From: Neptunitalea lumnitzerae
Lineage (GTDB): Bacteria > Bacteroidota > Bacteroidia > Flavobacteriales > Flavobacteriaceae
Assembly (NCBI RefSeq): GCF_027924185.1
Contig: NZ_BRVO01000001.1
Location: forward strand, 310,001 to 374,000
Direction of reading: 5' to 3'
Length of the DNA: 64,000 nucleotides
A program made the translations under genes and the position numbers. The notes below the pieces were generated by a model. It was given only the letters and a program-made list of their open reading frames with translations. It searched no databases and was not told the origin of the DNA. This document shows positions 17,289-26,859 of the stretch, one piece after another. Numbering within the stretch: position 1 is the first letter of the stretch; the number at the start of each line of letters is the position of its first letter.

Positions 17289-18041
17289 GTGAAAGCAGTT
17301 ATTGAACATTTAGGCACCCAATTTCAGGTAGATTTACAACAACCTATAGACATTTCTATTCCCTTAACCGGAACCCCAGAGAATGTAAATGCATGGTATG
17401 TACCACATCCTGAAATAACACCAGTAACTGATGGTGACTTTACAGGAAGTGTAGCTGCCGGAGCTTCTACCAATTTTAATAACATACTGTTTAATCCACA
17501 TGGGCATGGTACGCATACAGAATGTGTGGGCCACATTACCAAAGACTTTTATAATGTAAATGATGTGCTCTCTGAGTATTTTTTTATGGCTGAATTGGTA
17601 TCGGTAACGCCTGAAGTACATGGAGCAGACCATGTAATTACCAAACAACAACTAGAAGGTGCTTTACAAGAAACAACTCCCGAAGCTATTGTTATACGTA
17701 CATACCCAAATACTTCCGATAAACTGCACGCACATTACTCGCATAGCAATCCGCCTTATTTACTAGAAGAAGCGGCTTTATTTTTAAGAACCATTGGAGT
17801 AAAACACCTATTGATAGATTTGCCCTCGGTTGACAAAGAAAAAGACAATGGAGCACTACTTGCGCATAAAGCTTTCTGGAATTACTATGGTCAGCTACGA
17901 CTAGACGCTACTATTACCGAATTTATTTATGTGCCTGATACCATTAAAGATGGTTCTTATTTCCTCAACCTACAAATAGCCTCTTTTGTCAATGATGCTT
18001 CACCTAGCAAGCCGGTACTATATTCACACCAACCACTTTAA
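17289..18041 (+). CDS. cyclase-family / kynurenine formamidase-like hydrolase
   Basis: The 250-residue protein starts with GTG. It shows the metal-binding signature of the cyclase family, NPHGHGTHTE, with DISIPL near the N-terminus and a later His-containing motif (LLIDLPSVDKEKDN). The family includes kynurenine formamidase and other metal-dependent amidases, so the exact substrate is unknown; no kynurenine pathway genes are nearby. No signal peptide, so cytoplasmic. It follows hemW by 72 bases and could be co-transcribed. Confidence 0.85.
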   Translation: MKAVIEHLGTQFQVDLQQPIDISIPLTGTPENVNAWYVPHPEITPVTDGDFTGSVAAGASTNFNNILFNPHGHGTHTECVGHITKDFYNVNDVLSEYFFMAELVSVTPEVHGADHVITKQQLEGALQETTPEAIVIRTYPNTSDKLHAHYSHSNPPYLLEEAALFLRTIGVKHLLIDLPSVDKEKDNGALLAHKAFWNYYGQLRLDATITEFIYVPDTIKDGSYFLNLQIASFVNDASPSKPVLYSHQPL

Positions 18042-18124
18042 ATTCAATATTTTATACTACCAATCAAATAATTATGTAACTTTATAATACCCCCAAACAT
18101 GTATTATACCAAATAATAGATGTT

Positions 18125-18760
18125 ATGAAAACAAAGTTACTTTTTTGGGGTTTCTGTTTTATTGCCCACAGCATACTTTATGCCCAATACCCCGGCACCA
18201 ATACCAAGGCTAGTTTTATCGCTACTGAAAAAAAAGCAGCAAAGACTGATAGCTTAATTAGTGTTTTAAAAGACACCATTACCACTTGGGAAAAAGAAGG
18301 TAAATTCCATACCTCTGAAACCGATTACTCTAAAGTTATGGTAGATTTAGATAGCCTAAGCGCAACCGAAAAAAAAGTATTAAAAGATAATTTACCTAAC
18401 ATTACTACCGGAGAAGGAAGGTTTAAGTACACCGCGTACACCAATAGCAAAACCAATAGCCTTATTAAAGTCGTATACACCAGTACAATGAAGTATAAAT
18501 ACGACCCAAAATTTAAAGGTGAAGGAAACACCGAAAAAATGGACATCACTTTTTATTATGAAGATTTAAAACCCTATTTCGCAACTGTAAGTGAATCACA
18601 TTTTACACACTCCAAAATGTTATCACAAACCCAATATACACTACAATTAGGAGAGTTAACCCAAAAAGATATATATCATTCGTATCAATTTCAGCACCTA
18701 CTCCAAAAAGAAATCATGGCTTTAAACAATCAAATTTTAAAAGCCTATAAAAAGCGCTAG
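18125..18760 (+). CDS. secreted protein of unknown function
   Basis: The 211-residue protein has a signal peptide ending ILYAQ (about residue 20). The mature part is rich in Lys, Thr and Ser, with a predicted alternating strand region (FKYTAYTNSKTNSLIKVVYT). I recognise no domain. Its stop overlaps the stop of the convergent flavoprotein gene by four bases. Confidence 0.75.
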   Translation: MKTKLLFWGFCFIAHSILYAQYPGTNTKASFIATEKKAAKTDSLISVLKDTITTWEKEGKFHTSETDYSKVMVDLDSLSATEKKVLKDNLPNITTGEGRFKYTAYTNSKTNSLIKVVYTSTMKYKYDPKFKGEGNTEKMDITFYYEDLKPYFATVSESHFTHSKMLSQTQYTLQLGELTQKDIYHSYQFQHLLQKEIMALNNQILKAYKKR

Positions 18761-19974
18761 TGCTCTGTTAACTGGCTAACAATAGCTTTTGCAGCAATAA
18801 AACCACTAGTCCAAGCATTCTGAAAATTAAACCCTCCCGTAATAGCGTCAATATTCAACACCTCACCTGCCAAATATAGCCCTGGGTGTAACTTGCTTTC
18901 ATAGGTTTTAAAGTTTACCTCTTTAAGCTCAACCCCACCAGCGGTTACAAATTCCTCTTTAAAAGTACTTTTTCCATTTATCTGAAAAGCAGCAGAAGTA
19001 AGCTCATGAGCCAGGGCATTTATTTGTTTTTTAGAAATATCTGCCCAACGGATATCTAACAATCCTATTTCAGTTAACACACCTTCCCATAAACGTTTTG
19101 GAACATCAAAAACCTTAGCATTCCCCAAAGTCTTTTTAGGGTGTTCCTCTTTAGTTGTTTTAAGCATCTCAAGTGCATCTTCAAAAGTAAGTTGATGCAG
19201 CCAATTCACCTGTATTGTAAATTGATAATTCAAATCAGACAAATCACGCGCGCCCCAAGCAGACAACTTCAATATGGCGGGTCCGCTAAACCCCCAATGG
19301 GTAATTAGTAAAGGGCCGGAAGAAGTTAACTTAGTACCCACAACTTTCACGGTAGCCATTGTGGCCACCCCAGGTAAAGGCTTTAAAAGCGAATTGGTAC
19401 AATTAAACGTAAACAATGATGGCACCGGCGGTACAATACTATGCCCCATACCTTCTAATAATTGCCATATTTTAGGGTTACTACCTGTAGCAACTACTAC
19501 GGCTTTTGCATTCAAAACTTCTTTAGCAGTTTGCACTTGGTACCCACTTGCTACTTTATGAATACTCTTTACAGGCATCCCTTTTAAAATGGTAACCCCA
19601 TGCTTTTTAGACTCATTTAGAAAACAATCAATAATAGTTTGAGAGCTATCCGTGACAGGAAAAATACGTCCGTCCTCTTCAATTTTCAAAGCAACACCAC
19701 GAGATTCAAACCACTCCATAACATCACCACTCATAAAGGTATGAAAAGGTCCTTTCAGTTCTTTCTCTCCTCTTGGGTAAAACTTCACAAGTTCTTTAGG
19801 TATAAACTCAGCATGTGTAACATTACAACGCCCGCCACCCGAAATTTTAACCTTGGTAAGTACCTCTTTACCACGTTCCGCTATAGCAACCTTAAGGTTA
19901 CTTTGTGCGGCAATATTTATTGCTGTAAAAAAACCAGCTGCTCCGCCCCCTATTACCAGTACATCTGTTTCCAT
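18757..19974 (-). CDS. HI0933/YhiN-family FAD-dependent oxidoreductase
   Basis: The 405-residue protein starts with a Rossmann dinucleotide motif (VLVIGGGAAGFFTA) and carries the family signature KISGGGRCNVTH near residue 45, and the C-terminal FAD motif GLYLAGEVLNIDAITGGFN. Length is normal. HI0933 proteins bind FAD; the physiological substrate is unknown, though a role in tRNA or aromatic compound chemistry has been proposed for some. It is a single gene, cytoplasmic. Confidence 0.92.
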   Translation of the reverse strand: METDVLVIGGGAAGFFTAINIAAQSNLKVAIAERGKEVLTKVKISGGGRCNVTHAEFIPKELVKFYPRGEKELKGPFHTFMSGDVMEWFESRGVALKIEEDGRIFPVTDSSQTIIDCFLNESKKHGVTILKGMPVKSIHKVASGYQVQTAKEVLNAKAVVVATGSNPKIWQLLEGMGHSIVPPVPSLFTFNCTNSLLKPLPGVATMATVKVVGTKLTSSGPLLITHWGFSGPAILKLSAWGARDLSDLNYQFTIQVNWLHQLTFEDALEMLKTTKEEHPKKTLGNAKVFDVPKRLWEGVLTEIGLLDIRWADISKKQINALAHELTSAAFQINGKSTFKEEFVTAGGVELKEVNFKTYESKLHPGLYLAGEVLNIDAITGGFNFQNAWTSGFIAAKAIVSQLTEH

Positions 19975-20074
19975 ACTACAAAGGTACTTTTTTCAAACCA
20001 AGTTTTCTATAAGTCAACACAATCCAACACAATAAAAACAACCCGAGCAGCATATTTAAAAATTAACATATTTT

Positions 20075-20107
20075 TTGATACTTAATCGAGGTAAGCATTT
20101 AAATTTG
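20075..20107 (+). promoter_or_regulatory. promoter: TTG, 22 bases, TAAATTTG
   Basis: TTG at 20075-20077 and TAAATTTG at 20100-20107 are spaced 22 bases apart, within the 17-23 range of flavobacterial housekeeping promoters. The start codon of the lipoprotein gene lies 38 bases further on. Confidence 0.65.
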
Positions 20108-20145
20108 AAGTAAAATATTATTCAAAAAGCAATAAAACCTTACAG

Positions 20146-21123
20146 ATGAAAAAAATTAATGCACTCTTAGCCATGTTTGCGGCTACCACTATGTTATTCT
20201 CTTGTAATAATGACGATGATGGTGGAGGAACTAATATTCCGGACCCAGCAGAAAACACTTCACTTTTAATTGCAAATGATTCAGGTGATCTTTACGAGGT
20301 TCAAGATAACAATGCACAATTTACTGATTATGGGCAAATACAAGGCATCGATTTTCAGGTAAACAATAGTGCTATGGTAAGCACTAATAATAATATCTAT
20401 GCTATAGAACGCCAAGTGAACAGCTTAAGTGAGTATGAACTTCACTTATTAATTTACAATAAATCTGATGATTACACACAAAACGTAATCTTATCATTAC
20501 CAGCCAGTTTAAATGTCACTAACCCGTCTATGACAGCATTAACCATAAATGGATCATCTATATATGGTGTACTATATGAAGGATTGTCTAGCGCTACAAT
20601 TAAAATAGTGAGTATAAACACCTCTACTTTTGAAATTACAGATACAGGCATTGAAATGTCTAATATAAACGCGGCTGTAACAGGCTTACTTTACACCAAC
20701 TCAAAACTATATATGTCTACATGGGGTGCAGGCTTTTACGAAATAGATTTAGAAGCTCAAACCACTACAGAAATTCAAGCTTTAGGTGAACCATTAAATT
20801 CAACACGTATGGCAAAATTAGACAACACCCATATAGGTATGCTAAAAATTGTACCTAACTATACTAACGGAGGTAATTTTGTAATTTTAAACTTAGAAGA
20901 CAATAGTCTAATTAATACCTTTCAAAACAACATTTACCAAGTAAGTTCTATCTCTGGTAATGGTTTTTTTAATGAAGACACCTACTATGTGTACGGAACA
21001 AGTGTTGCTACACCAACATATCCTGGTTTATTAGCTTTTAATGTTTACACTGGACTACCTTCTTTCATTAATAATTCTAACACCCTATCAGGTAATTTAA
21101 TTATTTTAGACACCATAGAATAA
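20146..21123 (+). CDS. lipoprotein, probable beta-propeller-like
   Basis: The 325-residue protein has a lipoprotein signal ending MLFSC (C20), followed by an acidic stretch NNDDDGGG, the kind of surface-export signal found on flavobacterial outer-membrane lipoproteins. The rest consists of repeated short strands with turns (LLIANDSGDLYEV, STNNNIYAIERQ, LYTNSKLYMSTWGAGFYEID), which suggests a beta-propeller. No family name can be given. It stands alone with its own promoter and terminator. Confidence 0.8.
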   Translation: MKKINALLAMFAATTMLFSCNNDDDGGGTNIPDPAENTSLLIANDSGDLYEVQDNNAQFTDYGQIQGIDFQVNNSAMVSTNNNIYAIERQVNSLSEYELHLLIYNKSDDYTQNVILSLPASLNVTNPSMTALTINGSSIYGVLYEGLSSATIKIVSINTSTFEITDTGIEMSNINAAVTGLLYTNSKLYMSTWGAGFYEIDLEAQTTTEIQALGEPLNSTRMAKLDNTHIGMLKIVPNYTNGGNFVILNLEDNSLINTFQNNIYQVSSISGNGFFNEDTYYVYGTSVATPTYPGLLAFNVYTGLPSFINNSNTLSGNLIILDTIE

Positions 21124-21142
21124 TCAATATCAACATATTAAG

Positions 21143-21175
21143 AAATAGCCGGAAATATTTCCGGCTATTTTTATT
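21143..21175 (+). terminator. terminator after lipoprotein gene
   Basis: A 28-base perfect palindrome (AAATAGCCGGAAAT and its complement) followed by TTTTATTT lies 20 bases after the stop codon. Confidence 0.85.
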
Positions 21176-21307
21176 TAGGTTATTTTCAAATCATATTTTA
21201 TGTTTTCTTTGATACTCTTTAAGAATTCTTTGATAGAAACCCTCTCTTTTTCTATATACTTTTGTAAATGATGCAATGTATCTACGATTGATAAAAGAAA
21301 GGAATTA

Positions 21308-21589
21308 ATGATGTCTTCAAACATGAACCATAATCCATCATCCGCAACGGGGATGCTACTATCTATTCTACATTTGATAGGAGGTATACTTATAGCTATG
21401 GGCATACTGCTTATGGCGTTGCTTTTTGGTGGTGGTATGCAACACATACTGCTTATGGCTCCCGCACTAATACTTTTGGGAGTTATAGCTCTTGTTTCAT
21501 ACAAAACACACTATAAAAATTTATCTTACGGAATTATAATTGGGTCTGTAGTACTTGTTTTGGTTACGTTATTTTACTTCAGTTTATAA
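21308..21589 (+). CDS. small membrane protein
   Basis: The 93-residue protein has three hydrophobic segments (about 15-41, 44-62 and 71-91) and few charged residues. No family is recognised. It is preferred over an overlapping antisense frame because its hydrophobic pattern is coherent and a purine-rich stretch (aaaggaatta) precedes the start. Met1 or Met2 may be used. Confidence in expression is moderate. Confidence 0.6.
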   Translation: MMSSNMNHNPSSATGMLLSILHLIGGILIAMGILLMALLFGGGMQHILLMAPALILLGVIALVSYKTHYKNLSYGIIIGSVVLVLVTLFYFSL

Positions 21590-21713
21590 AAATTTAATTA
21601 GTAATTCATTCCATTTTTCAACTCCACCAAGATATAACTTTAAAGTTATATACTTTTTATACGCAACAGGCGGGTTGGCATAACTATTGAGTAAAGAGTT
21701 TTAAACAACCTTT

Positions 21714-22730
21714 ATGAAAATAACACTATTACTATCACTGTTCCTTTTAACATTTCATACAAAAGGACAAAATAACGATATAAGCTCCTACGATTTTTAT
21801 AATATAGATAAACATGCACTTCATTGCCCGCAGGATAAAGTTCATTCTATAGACGCTATTGCAGACTATCTAAATAGTATTTGTTCCAACGACCTAGAAA
21901 GAGCAAGAGCAGCTTTTGTATGGATAACTAATAATATACGTTATGATGATAAAGCTATCAACAATAACAAACTAAAGAACTCTTCCTTAAAGCAAATACT
22001 TAGAAGAAAAAAAGGAGTTTGTGAAGATTATGCTTCGTTATATGTTGCTTTAGGTGAACGAATGGGATTAAAAATAATGAAAGTACACGGGTATGCCAAG
22101 GGATATGGTTACAGAAACAGAACTCGTTTTAGAAACTCTAACCATGCCTGGAATCTAATTAAAATTAATGGCTCTTGGGAAATATTTGATGCTACATGGG
22201 GTGGAAGTGCAGCACACAAAAAGAAAAACGGAAAACTAGAGAGTGTGAAAGTCTTTGACCCTTATTGGTTTGCTATACCTTCTTATAAGAGTATATTTAC
22301 GCACCTCCCAGAGAATCCTGATTATAGTATGGTTAGCCCAGTAGTATCTTTAAGAGATTTTGAAAAAATGCCGATCCTAAACAAAGCTTTTTTCAAACTT
22401 GGCTATAACGCTAGAGAAACCTATCATAAATTATACCCCAATACCAATGTTATATATCCTCAGTATTATGAAATAGAAGACATACAAGTAATTACAGCTC
22501 CTCAACAGAAATATTTACACCTTCATAAAACTTATGCACTACAATTTACTAGCAATAATGCTTTAAGGATGTTTACTGGAAACTATAGAAAGCACTTCAA
22601 CGAATTTAAAAAGGAAGGAAATACATTTACACTTGAATTTACCCCCAAAATGCGTGGAAAACTAACCATTTATTGTGAAACCACATCAGGAATATTAGAA
22701 CCCATTATAGAATACTTTGTAAAAGATTAA
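21714..22730 (+). CDS. secreted transglutaminase-like protein
   Basis: The 338-residue protein has a signal peptide (1-18). The transglutaminase-like catalytic triad is intact: C103 in GVCEDYA, H144 in NHAWN and D159 in IFDATWGG. The C-terminal third is an Ig-like or beta domain of unknown role. Relatives act as cysteine proteases or peptide-processing enzymes at the envelope; the substrate is unknown. It is followed 35 bases later by a DUF2071 gene. Confidence 0.88.
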   Translation: MKITLLLSLFLLTFHTKGQNNDISSYDFYNIDKHALHCPQDKVHSIDAIADYLNSICSNDLERARAAFVWITNNIRYDDKAINNNKLKNSSLKQILRRKKGVCEDYASLYVALGERMGLKIMKVHGYAKGYGYRNRTRFRNSNHAWNLIKINGSWEIFDATWGGSAAHKKKNGKLESVKVFDPYWFAIPSYKSIFTHLPENPDYSMVSPVVSLRDFEKMPILNKAFFKLGYNARETYHKLYPNTNVIYPQYYEIEDIQVITAPQQKYLHLHKTYALQFTSNNALRMFTGNYRKHFNEFKKEGNTFTLEFTPKMRGKLTIYCETTSGILEPIIEYFVKD

Positions 22731-22765
22731 AAAGAGAATTCTTATCTTTAGAAAAACCAAAAACC

Positions 22766-23494
22766 ATGAGTTTCCTAAAAGCAGAATGGCGCAAACTTGC
22801 CCTAGCAAATTATGTAATAGACCCTACCGTTTTAGAACCCTATATACCAGCAGGTACAGAATTAGATATTTGGGAAGGTAAATGCTACATAAGCCTTGTG
22901 GGCTTTATGTTTGTTAATACTAAATTACTAGGCATAAAAGTACCTTACCATGTAAATTTTGAAGAGGTTAATTTACGATTCTATGTAAAACGAAAAGAAG
23001 GAAATGAATATAAAAGAGGAGTTGTATTTATAAAAGAGATTGTACCCAAACATGCCCTTACCTTTGTAGCTAATACAGTGTATAATGAGAACTATGAAAC
23101 CATGCCCATGCATCATGCTTGGATTACTGAAAACAATACCCTAGAAGTAACCTACAATTGGCAAAAAAACAACCTTTGGCAACACTTTAGCGTTCAAACA
23201 GAAATACCTGCTGTAGAGATACCACAAAATAGCGAGACCGAATTTATAACCGAACATTATTGGGGCTATGCACACTTAAATAAACACGCTTCTAACGAGT
23301 ATGAAGTTACACACCCTAGATGGAATGCCTACAAAGTAATTAATTACAGCATAGAGGTTGATTTTGGTTTGGTATACGGCCCTGAGTTTTCTTTTTTAAA
23401 TGATGTAAAACCAGCCTCTGTAATGTTAGCAGAAGGCTCGCCAATAACGGTAGAAAGCAAACGAAGAATTAAAGCTGAACAAGTTTCGGTATAA
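22766..23494 (+). CDS. DUF2071 (YqjF-like) protein
   Basis: The 242-residue protein matches DUF2071 along its length: FLKAEWRKLALANYVIDP, LEPYIPAGTELD, YISLVGFMF, NFEEVNLRFYV and the C-terminal GPEFSFLNDVKPASVMLAEG. The fold resembles acetoacetate decarboxylase-like proteins, but no reaction is established. Cytoplasmic, no signal peptide. A near-consensus -7 box TATCTTTA lies 15-20 bases before the start. Confidence 0.88.
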   Translation: MSFLKAEWRKLALANYVIDPTVLEPYIPAGTELDIWEGKCYISLVGFMFVNTKLLGIKVPYHVNFEEVNLRFYVKRKEGNEYKRGVVFIKEIVPKHALTFVANTVYNENYETMPMHHAWITENNTLEVTYNWQKNNLWQHFSVQTEIPAVEIPQNSETEFITEHYWGYAHLNKHASNEYEVTHPRWNAYKVINYSIEVDFGLVYGPEFSFLNDVKPASVMLAEGSPITVESKRRIKAEQVSV

Positions 23495-23552
23495 AGTCGG
23501 AAAGGATTTTATTTCGTATTTTAAGCATACGTAACTAAAAAAGCAGTCAACT

Positions 23553-24245
23553 ATGAAAAATTTCATAATAGGCATCGTCTGTTTTCTAACAGCACATACG
23601 ATAAATGCACAAGTAATTAATGATGAATCTTATCTGGATGAAAGTTTTTATAAATTCAAAATTAAACTAGAGAATGCAGTTTTGAATAGAGACCGTGAGG
23701 CTTTGAGTTCCATGCTTGCCGATAGTATTAATGAAAGTGCTAATGGGTGCGGGTATAAATGTCCTAAAAAAGAATTTCTTGATTTCTTATTCCCCAATAA
23801 AGAATCTAATGAATGGACCTCTCTTTTGAATCATATTAGATTTGGCTTTAAAAAGAAGAGTACGGCAGACAATGCGCTTGATGCCGTTACAGACACCCCT
23901 TATTACTTCTATGCTCCCTCTTTTAATGATGAGATAAACTTAGAAACGCAACTGATTATATTGGGAGAAAATGTAAACATTAGAGAAGATGCTGGCACAG
24001 ACAAAAAAGTAGTAGCACAGTTAAGTTACGAAATAGTAAGGTGCAACTGTAGTATTACCAATATAACTGATGATACTTATAAATATGCAGATGGCATAGA
24101 CTGGATTCAGGTTACCTTAAAAAATGGAGTAAAAGGTTATGTAGCCGCAAACCTAACCTCTCAAAACATCTCTAGAGACCTGGTTATAATCAACACAGCT
24201 ACAGGATGGAAAATAACATCGTATTTTATGAGTCCGGGTTGTTGA
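23553..24245 (+). CDS. secreted SH3b-domain protein
   Basis: The 230-residue protein has a signal peptide ending INAQ (about residue 20). Residues 135-205 form a bacterial SH3 domain (GENVNIREDAGTDKKVVAQL to WIQVTLKNGVKGYVAANL), a module that often binds peptidoglycan. The N-terminal part contains a Cys pair (CGYKC) and a partial resemblance to NTF2-like folds. Function unknown; periplasmic location likely. Confidence 0.82.
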   Translation: MKNFIIGIVCFLTAHTINAQVINDESYLDESFYKFKIKLENAVLNRDREALSSMLADSINESANGCGYKCPKKEFLDFLFPNKESNEWTSLLNHIRFGFKKKSTADNALDAVTDTPYYFYAPSFNDEINLETQLIILGENVNIREDAGTDKKVVAQLSYEIVRCNCSITNITDDTYKYADGIDWIQVTLKNGVKGYVAANLTSQNISRDLVIINTATGWKITSYFMSPGC

Positions 24246-24285
24246 TTTTTCCTATTTTTAAATTTACTAACCAATCAATACTACA

Positions 24286-24807
24286 ATGACCAAAAGAGAT
24301 TTTTTACGACTTCTTATTAAATTCATTGCGCTAAACTTATTAATAACCTGCTTGTACACCTTAATAACTCAAGTTTCTTATGCTATTAATTTCAACAATT
24401 TGAACACTAATATACTCCTAGCAATTTCAATGATACCACCTCTAATATTATTCTGGGTATTAATCACAGGATCTGATAAAATTATATCCTTCTTAAAACT
24501 AGATAAACATTTTGATGACGACCATATTATTATTGGTAATATGAACTTAAAAGGAATATACGCTACGGTAATCATTTTTATTGGTGCCTACTTATTTGTA
24601 GACCATATAGCTGATTTTATTTATCAGAGCATTTTAGTGTTTAAAGATACTATTAGCAAACAAAACCCAATATCTACTTCACACATTCCGTTAAAACCTA
24701 TGAATTATCAAACCTGGATTACCTCAGGTATATGCATAACAATAGGTTATTTAATGCTTACCAATGCTAAGCGCCTAGGTGGGTGGCTACATAAAAATAA
24801 TGATTAA
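24286..24807 (+). CDS. membrane protein of unknown function
   Basis: The 173-residue protein has four hydrophobic segments (about 10-32, 43-62, 84-107 and 143-160). A cytoplasmic or periplasmic loop with HFDDDH separates the second from the third. No family is recognised. It lies in a same-strand run of small envelope genes. Confidence 0.72.
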   Translation: MTKRDFLRLLIKFIALNLLITCLYTLITQVSYAINFNNLNTNILLAISMIPPLILFWVLITGSDKIISFLKLDKHFDDDHIIIGNMNLKGIYATVIIFIGAYLFVDHIADFIYQSILVFKDTISKQNPISTSHIPLKPMNYQTWITSGICITIGYLMLTNAKRLGGWLHKNND

Positions 24808-24887
24808 ACAATTTAGTTAATTACTATATTTCACTATTTTTATACAACCCTGTAATATCCGAACCCATAACATTAAATTACTTCGTT

Positions 24888-25574
24888 ATGAGATACCTTT
24901 TAAGTTTAGTTTTACTAGTTTCGCATTTTATTGCACATAGCCAAGAAGAACCTTTACAAGAAGCCCCTAATTATGGCAATATAGAAAAGGCAATCACTAA
25001 AAAGAAGTCTTCTTTCTATTATCCATTATTAATGAAACGCTTCCAAAAAGCAGATACTACTTTAACATTAGAAGATAAAAGACATCTATACTATGGGTAT
25101 CAATTTCAGGAAAAATATAATCCATATGGCAAATCAGTATATAATGATAGTCTGGATTTATCATTAAAAATAACCAATCCAACCGAAGATACTTTCAAGG
25201 ATATAATTAGGTATAGTGATTCAATTTTAGCCGAAAATCCATTTGATTTACGTACCATAAGCAATCAATTAAATGCTTATGAGACCTTACAAATGGAAAA
25301 AGAATTTATGATTAAGTTATTTCAGTTCACAAGCACCATAGATGCCATAATAAGCTCAGGAGACGGTAAAGAAGAAGAGACCGCTTTTTATGTTCTTTAT
25401 GTACCCCATGAATATGATTTGATTAACATAATAGGACTTGAATTTGGAGGAGAACAAAGTCTCATTAAAACTTACGACTATCTTACATTGAAAGAAAACG
25501 AGTATGATCTTAAAGGATTATATTTTGAAGTATCTGCAAGCCTTAATCATATGTCGCAAATGTTCACTAAATAG
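24888..25574 (+). CDS. secreted DUF4919-like protein
   Basis: The 228-residue protein has a signal peptide (about 1-18, ending IAHSQ). The pattern FYYPLLMKRFQKADTTLT followed by LYYGYQFQEKYNPYG fits the Bacteroidota family DUF4919, whose role is unknown. The rest is mainly helical. Family assignment is from memory of the pattern and is moderate. Confidence 0.72.
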   Translation: MRYLLSLVLLVSHFIAHSQEEPLQEAPNYGNIEKAITKKKSSFYYPLLMKRFQKADTTLTLEDKRHLYYGYQFQEKYNPYGKSVYNDSLDLSLKITNPTEDTFKDIIRYSDSILAENPFDLRTISNQLNAYETLQMEKEFMIKLFQFTSTIDAIISSGDGKEEETAFYVLYVPHEYDLINIIGLEFGGEQSLIKTYDYLTLKENEYDLKGLYFEVSASLNHMSQMFTK

Positions 25575-25699
25575 CACAACCCACCAAGTAACTACAATTT
25601 TTAACACTCTACAATTCAATTATTTACAATTAAATACGTAATTTGTATTTAGCTACCGCTTAGCAAACACGGGTAATAAATAATTGAATAACCATTATA

Positions 25700-26224
25700 A
25701 TGTATATTATGGGGTGGAAGAAAATTGCTCGTTTTATAATTTTTGTAACGTTCTTAGTTACTTCCGGGGTTTATATAGGTCTCGGCTCATTCTCCTATTT
25801 CATATATTTTGCGCTGTTTTGCTTAGCAGGCATTCTTATATCTGCATTTTACTTAACCTTTAGCCATATAGACAAATACAAAATATTTAAGCATTTTTAT
25901 TTGCTTATGTTTTGTGTAGGGTCTTTATTAACCTGTGTAGCTACCTACCAAATCAAAAACTACTGTAACTTAAAACGTGGAGAACTACTGGTAGACGCAA
26001 TTGAAGAGTACAAATTTAAGAACAATAGTTACCCTAGCACCTTAACAGATTTGGTACCTGAATACCAAAAATCGTTACCAAAATACATCTTTAAGCTAAA
26101 GCAGCATTCATATAATTATTTGGTTAGCCCAAGAAAAGATTTCTTTTTTCTAGAATACAATATTGATAATTATACTTATAGAAGCTATAAAAGCCAATTT
26201 GGTATTTGGTATATAGAAGACTAA
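25700..26224 (+). CDS. membrane protein with short periplasmic domain
   Basis: The 174-residue protein has three hydrophobic segments (about 8-27, 32-52 and 65-85). The soluble C-terminal 85 residues (LLVDAIEEYKFKNNSYPSTL, LVPEYQKSLPKY) resemble the tail of type II secretion pseudopilin-like proteins, in which a helix is followed by YP and a beta-sheet. That resemblance is weak. The start may be Met1 or Met4 (MGWKK). A hairpin terminator follows at once. Confidence 0.7.
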   Translation: MYIMGWKKIARFIIFVTFLVTSGVYIGLGSFSYFIYFALFCLAGILISAFYLTFSHIDKYKIFKHFYLLMFCVGSLLTCVATYQIKNYCNLKRGELLVDAIEEYKFKNNSYPSTLTDLVPEYQKSLPKYIFKLKQHSYNYLVSPRKDFFFLEYNIDNYTYRSYKSQFGIWYIED

Positions 26225-26225
26225 A

Positions 26226-26258
26226 AAAGCCTTAAACACTTTAAGTGCTTAAGGCTTT
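26226..26258. terminator. bidirectional terminator
   Basis: AAAGCCTTAA pairs with TTAAGGCTTT, with an inner CACTT/AAGTG stem. It starts two bases after the stop of the plus-strand gene and lies 30 bases from the stop of the convergent gene. A-tract and T-tract flank it on both sides. Confidence 0.8.
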
Positions 26259-26288
26259 ATATTATAAATGTAGATACTATTTACAAGA

Positions 26289-26726
26289 CTAATTTGTGAA
26301 CCATAAATCATACGGAATTCTTGATAAAAGTAACACTAAACCAATGGTATAGAATAATGCAATTTTACCAAATTTACCTTTAGCAGTTGTTTGCTTTTTG
26401 TGTTTAGACCAACCAATAGTAATTAAAGCAATAGCTATAATATTAACTACAGGGTGCTCCACTAAAACCAAACGTAATAAAGAGTTTTTCATAACCCCAC
26501 CACCAAGCTCAGACCATACATTACGTTCTGTAACAAAGTATAAAACTAAACCAATAAGTAATTGTACATGCGTAACAATTAGCCCGAATAAACTAATTCT
26601 TAAATCTTTATCTGTAAATGGCTTATTGCTAGAAAATTTTACAATAGCATTTAAACAGGCCAATACTAAGATTAAAACTACTAAGTAAGCCCAGTAAGAG
26701 TGTATGGTTAAAACCGATTCGTACAT
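26289..26726 (-). CDS. four-helix membrane protein, cytochrome b-like
   Basis: The 145-residue protein has four membrane helices (about 8-30, 44-64, 85-106 and 121-140). Histidines lie on or near the helices (IHSYW, VTHVQ, VEHPVV), which might bind heme; that is inference. Proteins of this type are common in flavobacteria, often labelled cytochrome B, but no experimental function is known to me. Single gene, with its terminator region shared with the convergent gene. Confidence 0.75.
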   Translation of the reverse strand: MYESVLTIHSYWAYLVVLILVLACLNAIVKFSSNKPFTDKDLRISLFGLIVTHVQLLIGLVLYFVTERNVWSELGGGVMKNSLLRLVLVEHPVVNIIAIALITIGWSKHKKQTTAKGKFGKIALFYTIGLVLLLSRIPYDLWFTN

Positions 26727-26817
26727 AATAAGATTCTTTTAAGTTGGTGCTAAAATACAATTAAACTAATTTCTATACCACCTAAAAGTAAAAGTAATTG
26801 AATATTAAAATATAAAA

Positions 26818-26842
26818 AGCCGCTATCGTTATGATAGCGGCT
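26818..26842 (-). terminator. terminator of rpsU
   Basis: On the minus strand AGCCGCTATC, loop ATAAC, GATAGCGGCT is followed by TTTTATA. The stem of 10 base pairs starts 17 bases after the rpsU stop codon. Confidence 0.88.
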
Positions 26843-26859
26843 ATTTATATCGTGTAATT

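Noticed and set aside
21175-21504. 109-codon minus-strand open frame overlapping the small membrane protein
   Set aside because: Its N-terminal half is antisense to a coherent three-helix protein, with a composition (many Ile, Pro, Ser) typical of a shadow frame. The C-terminal half looks more protein-like but stands alone, so I leave it out.
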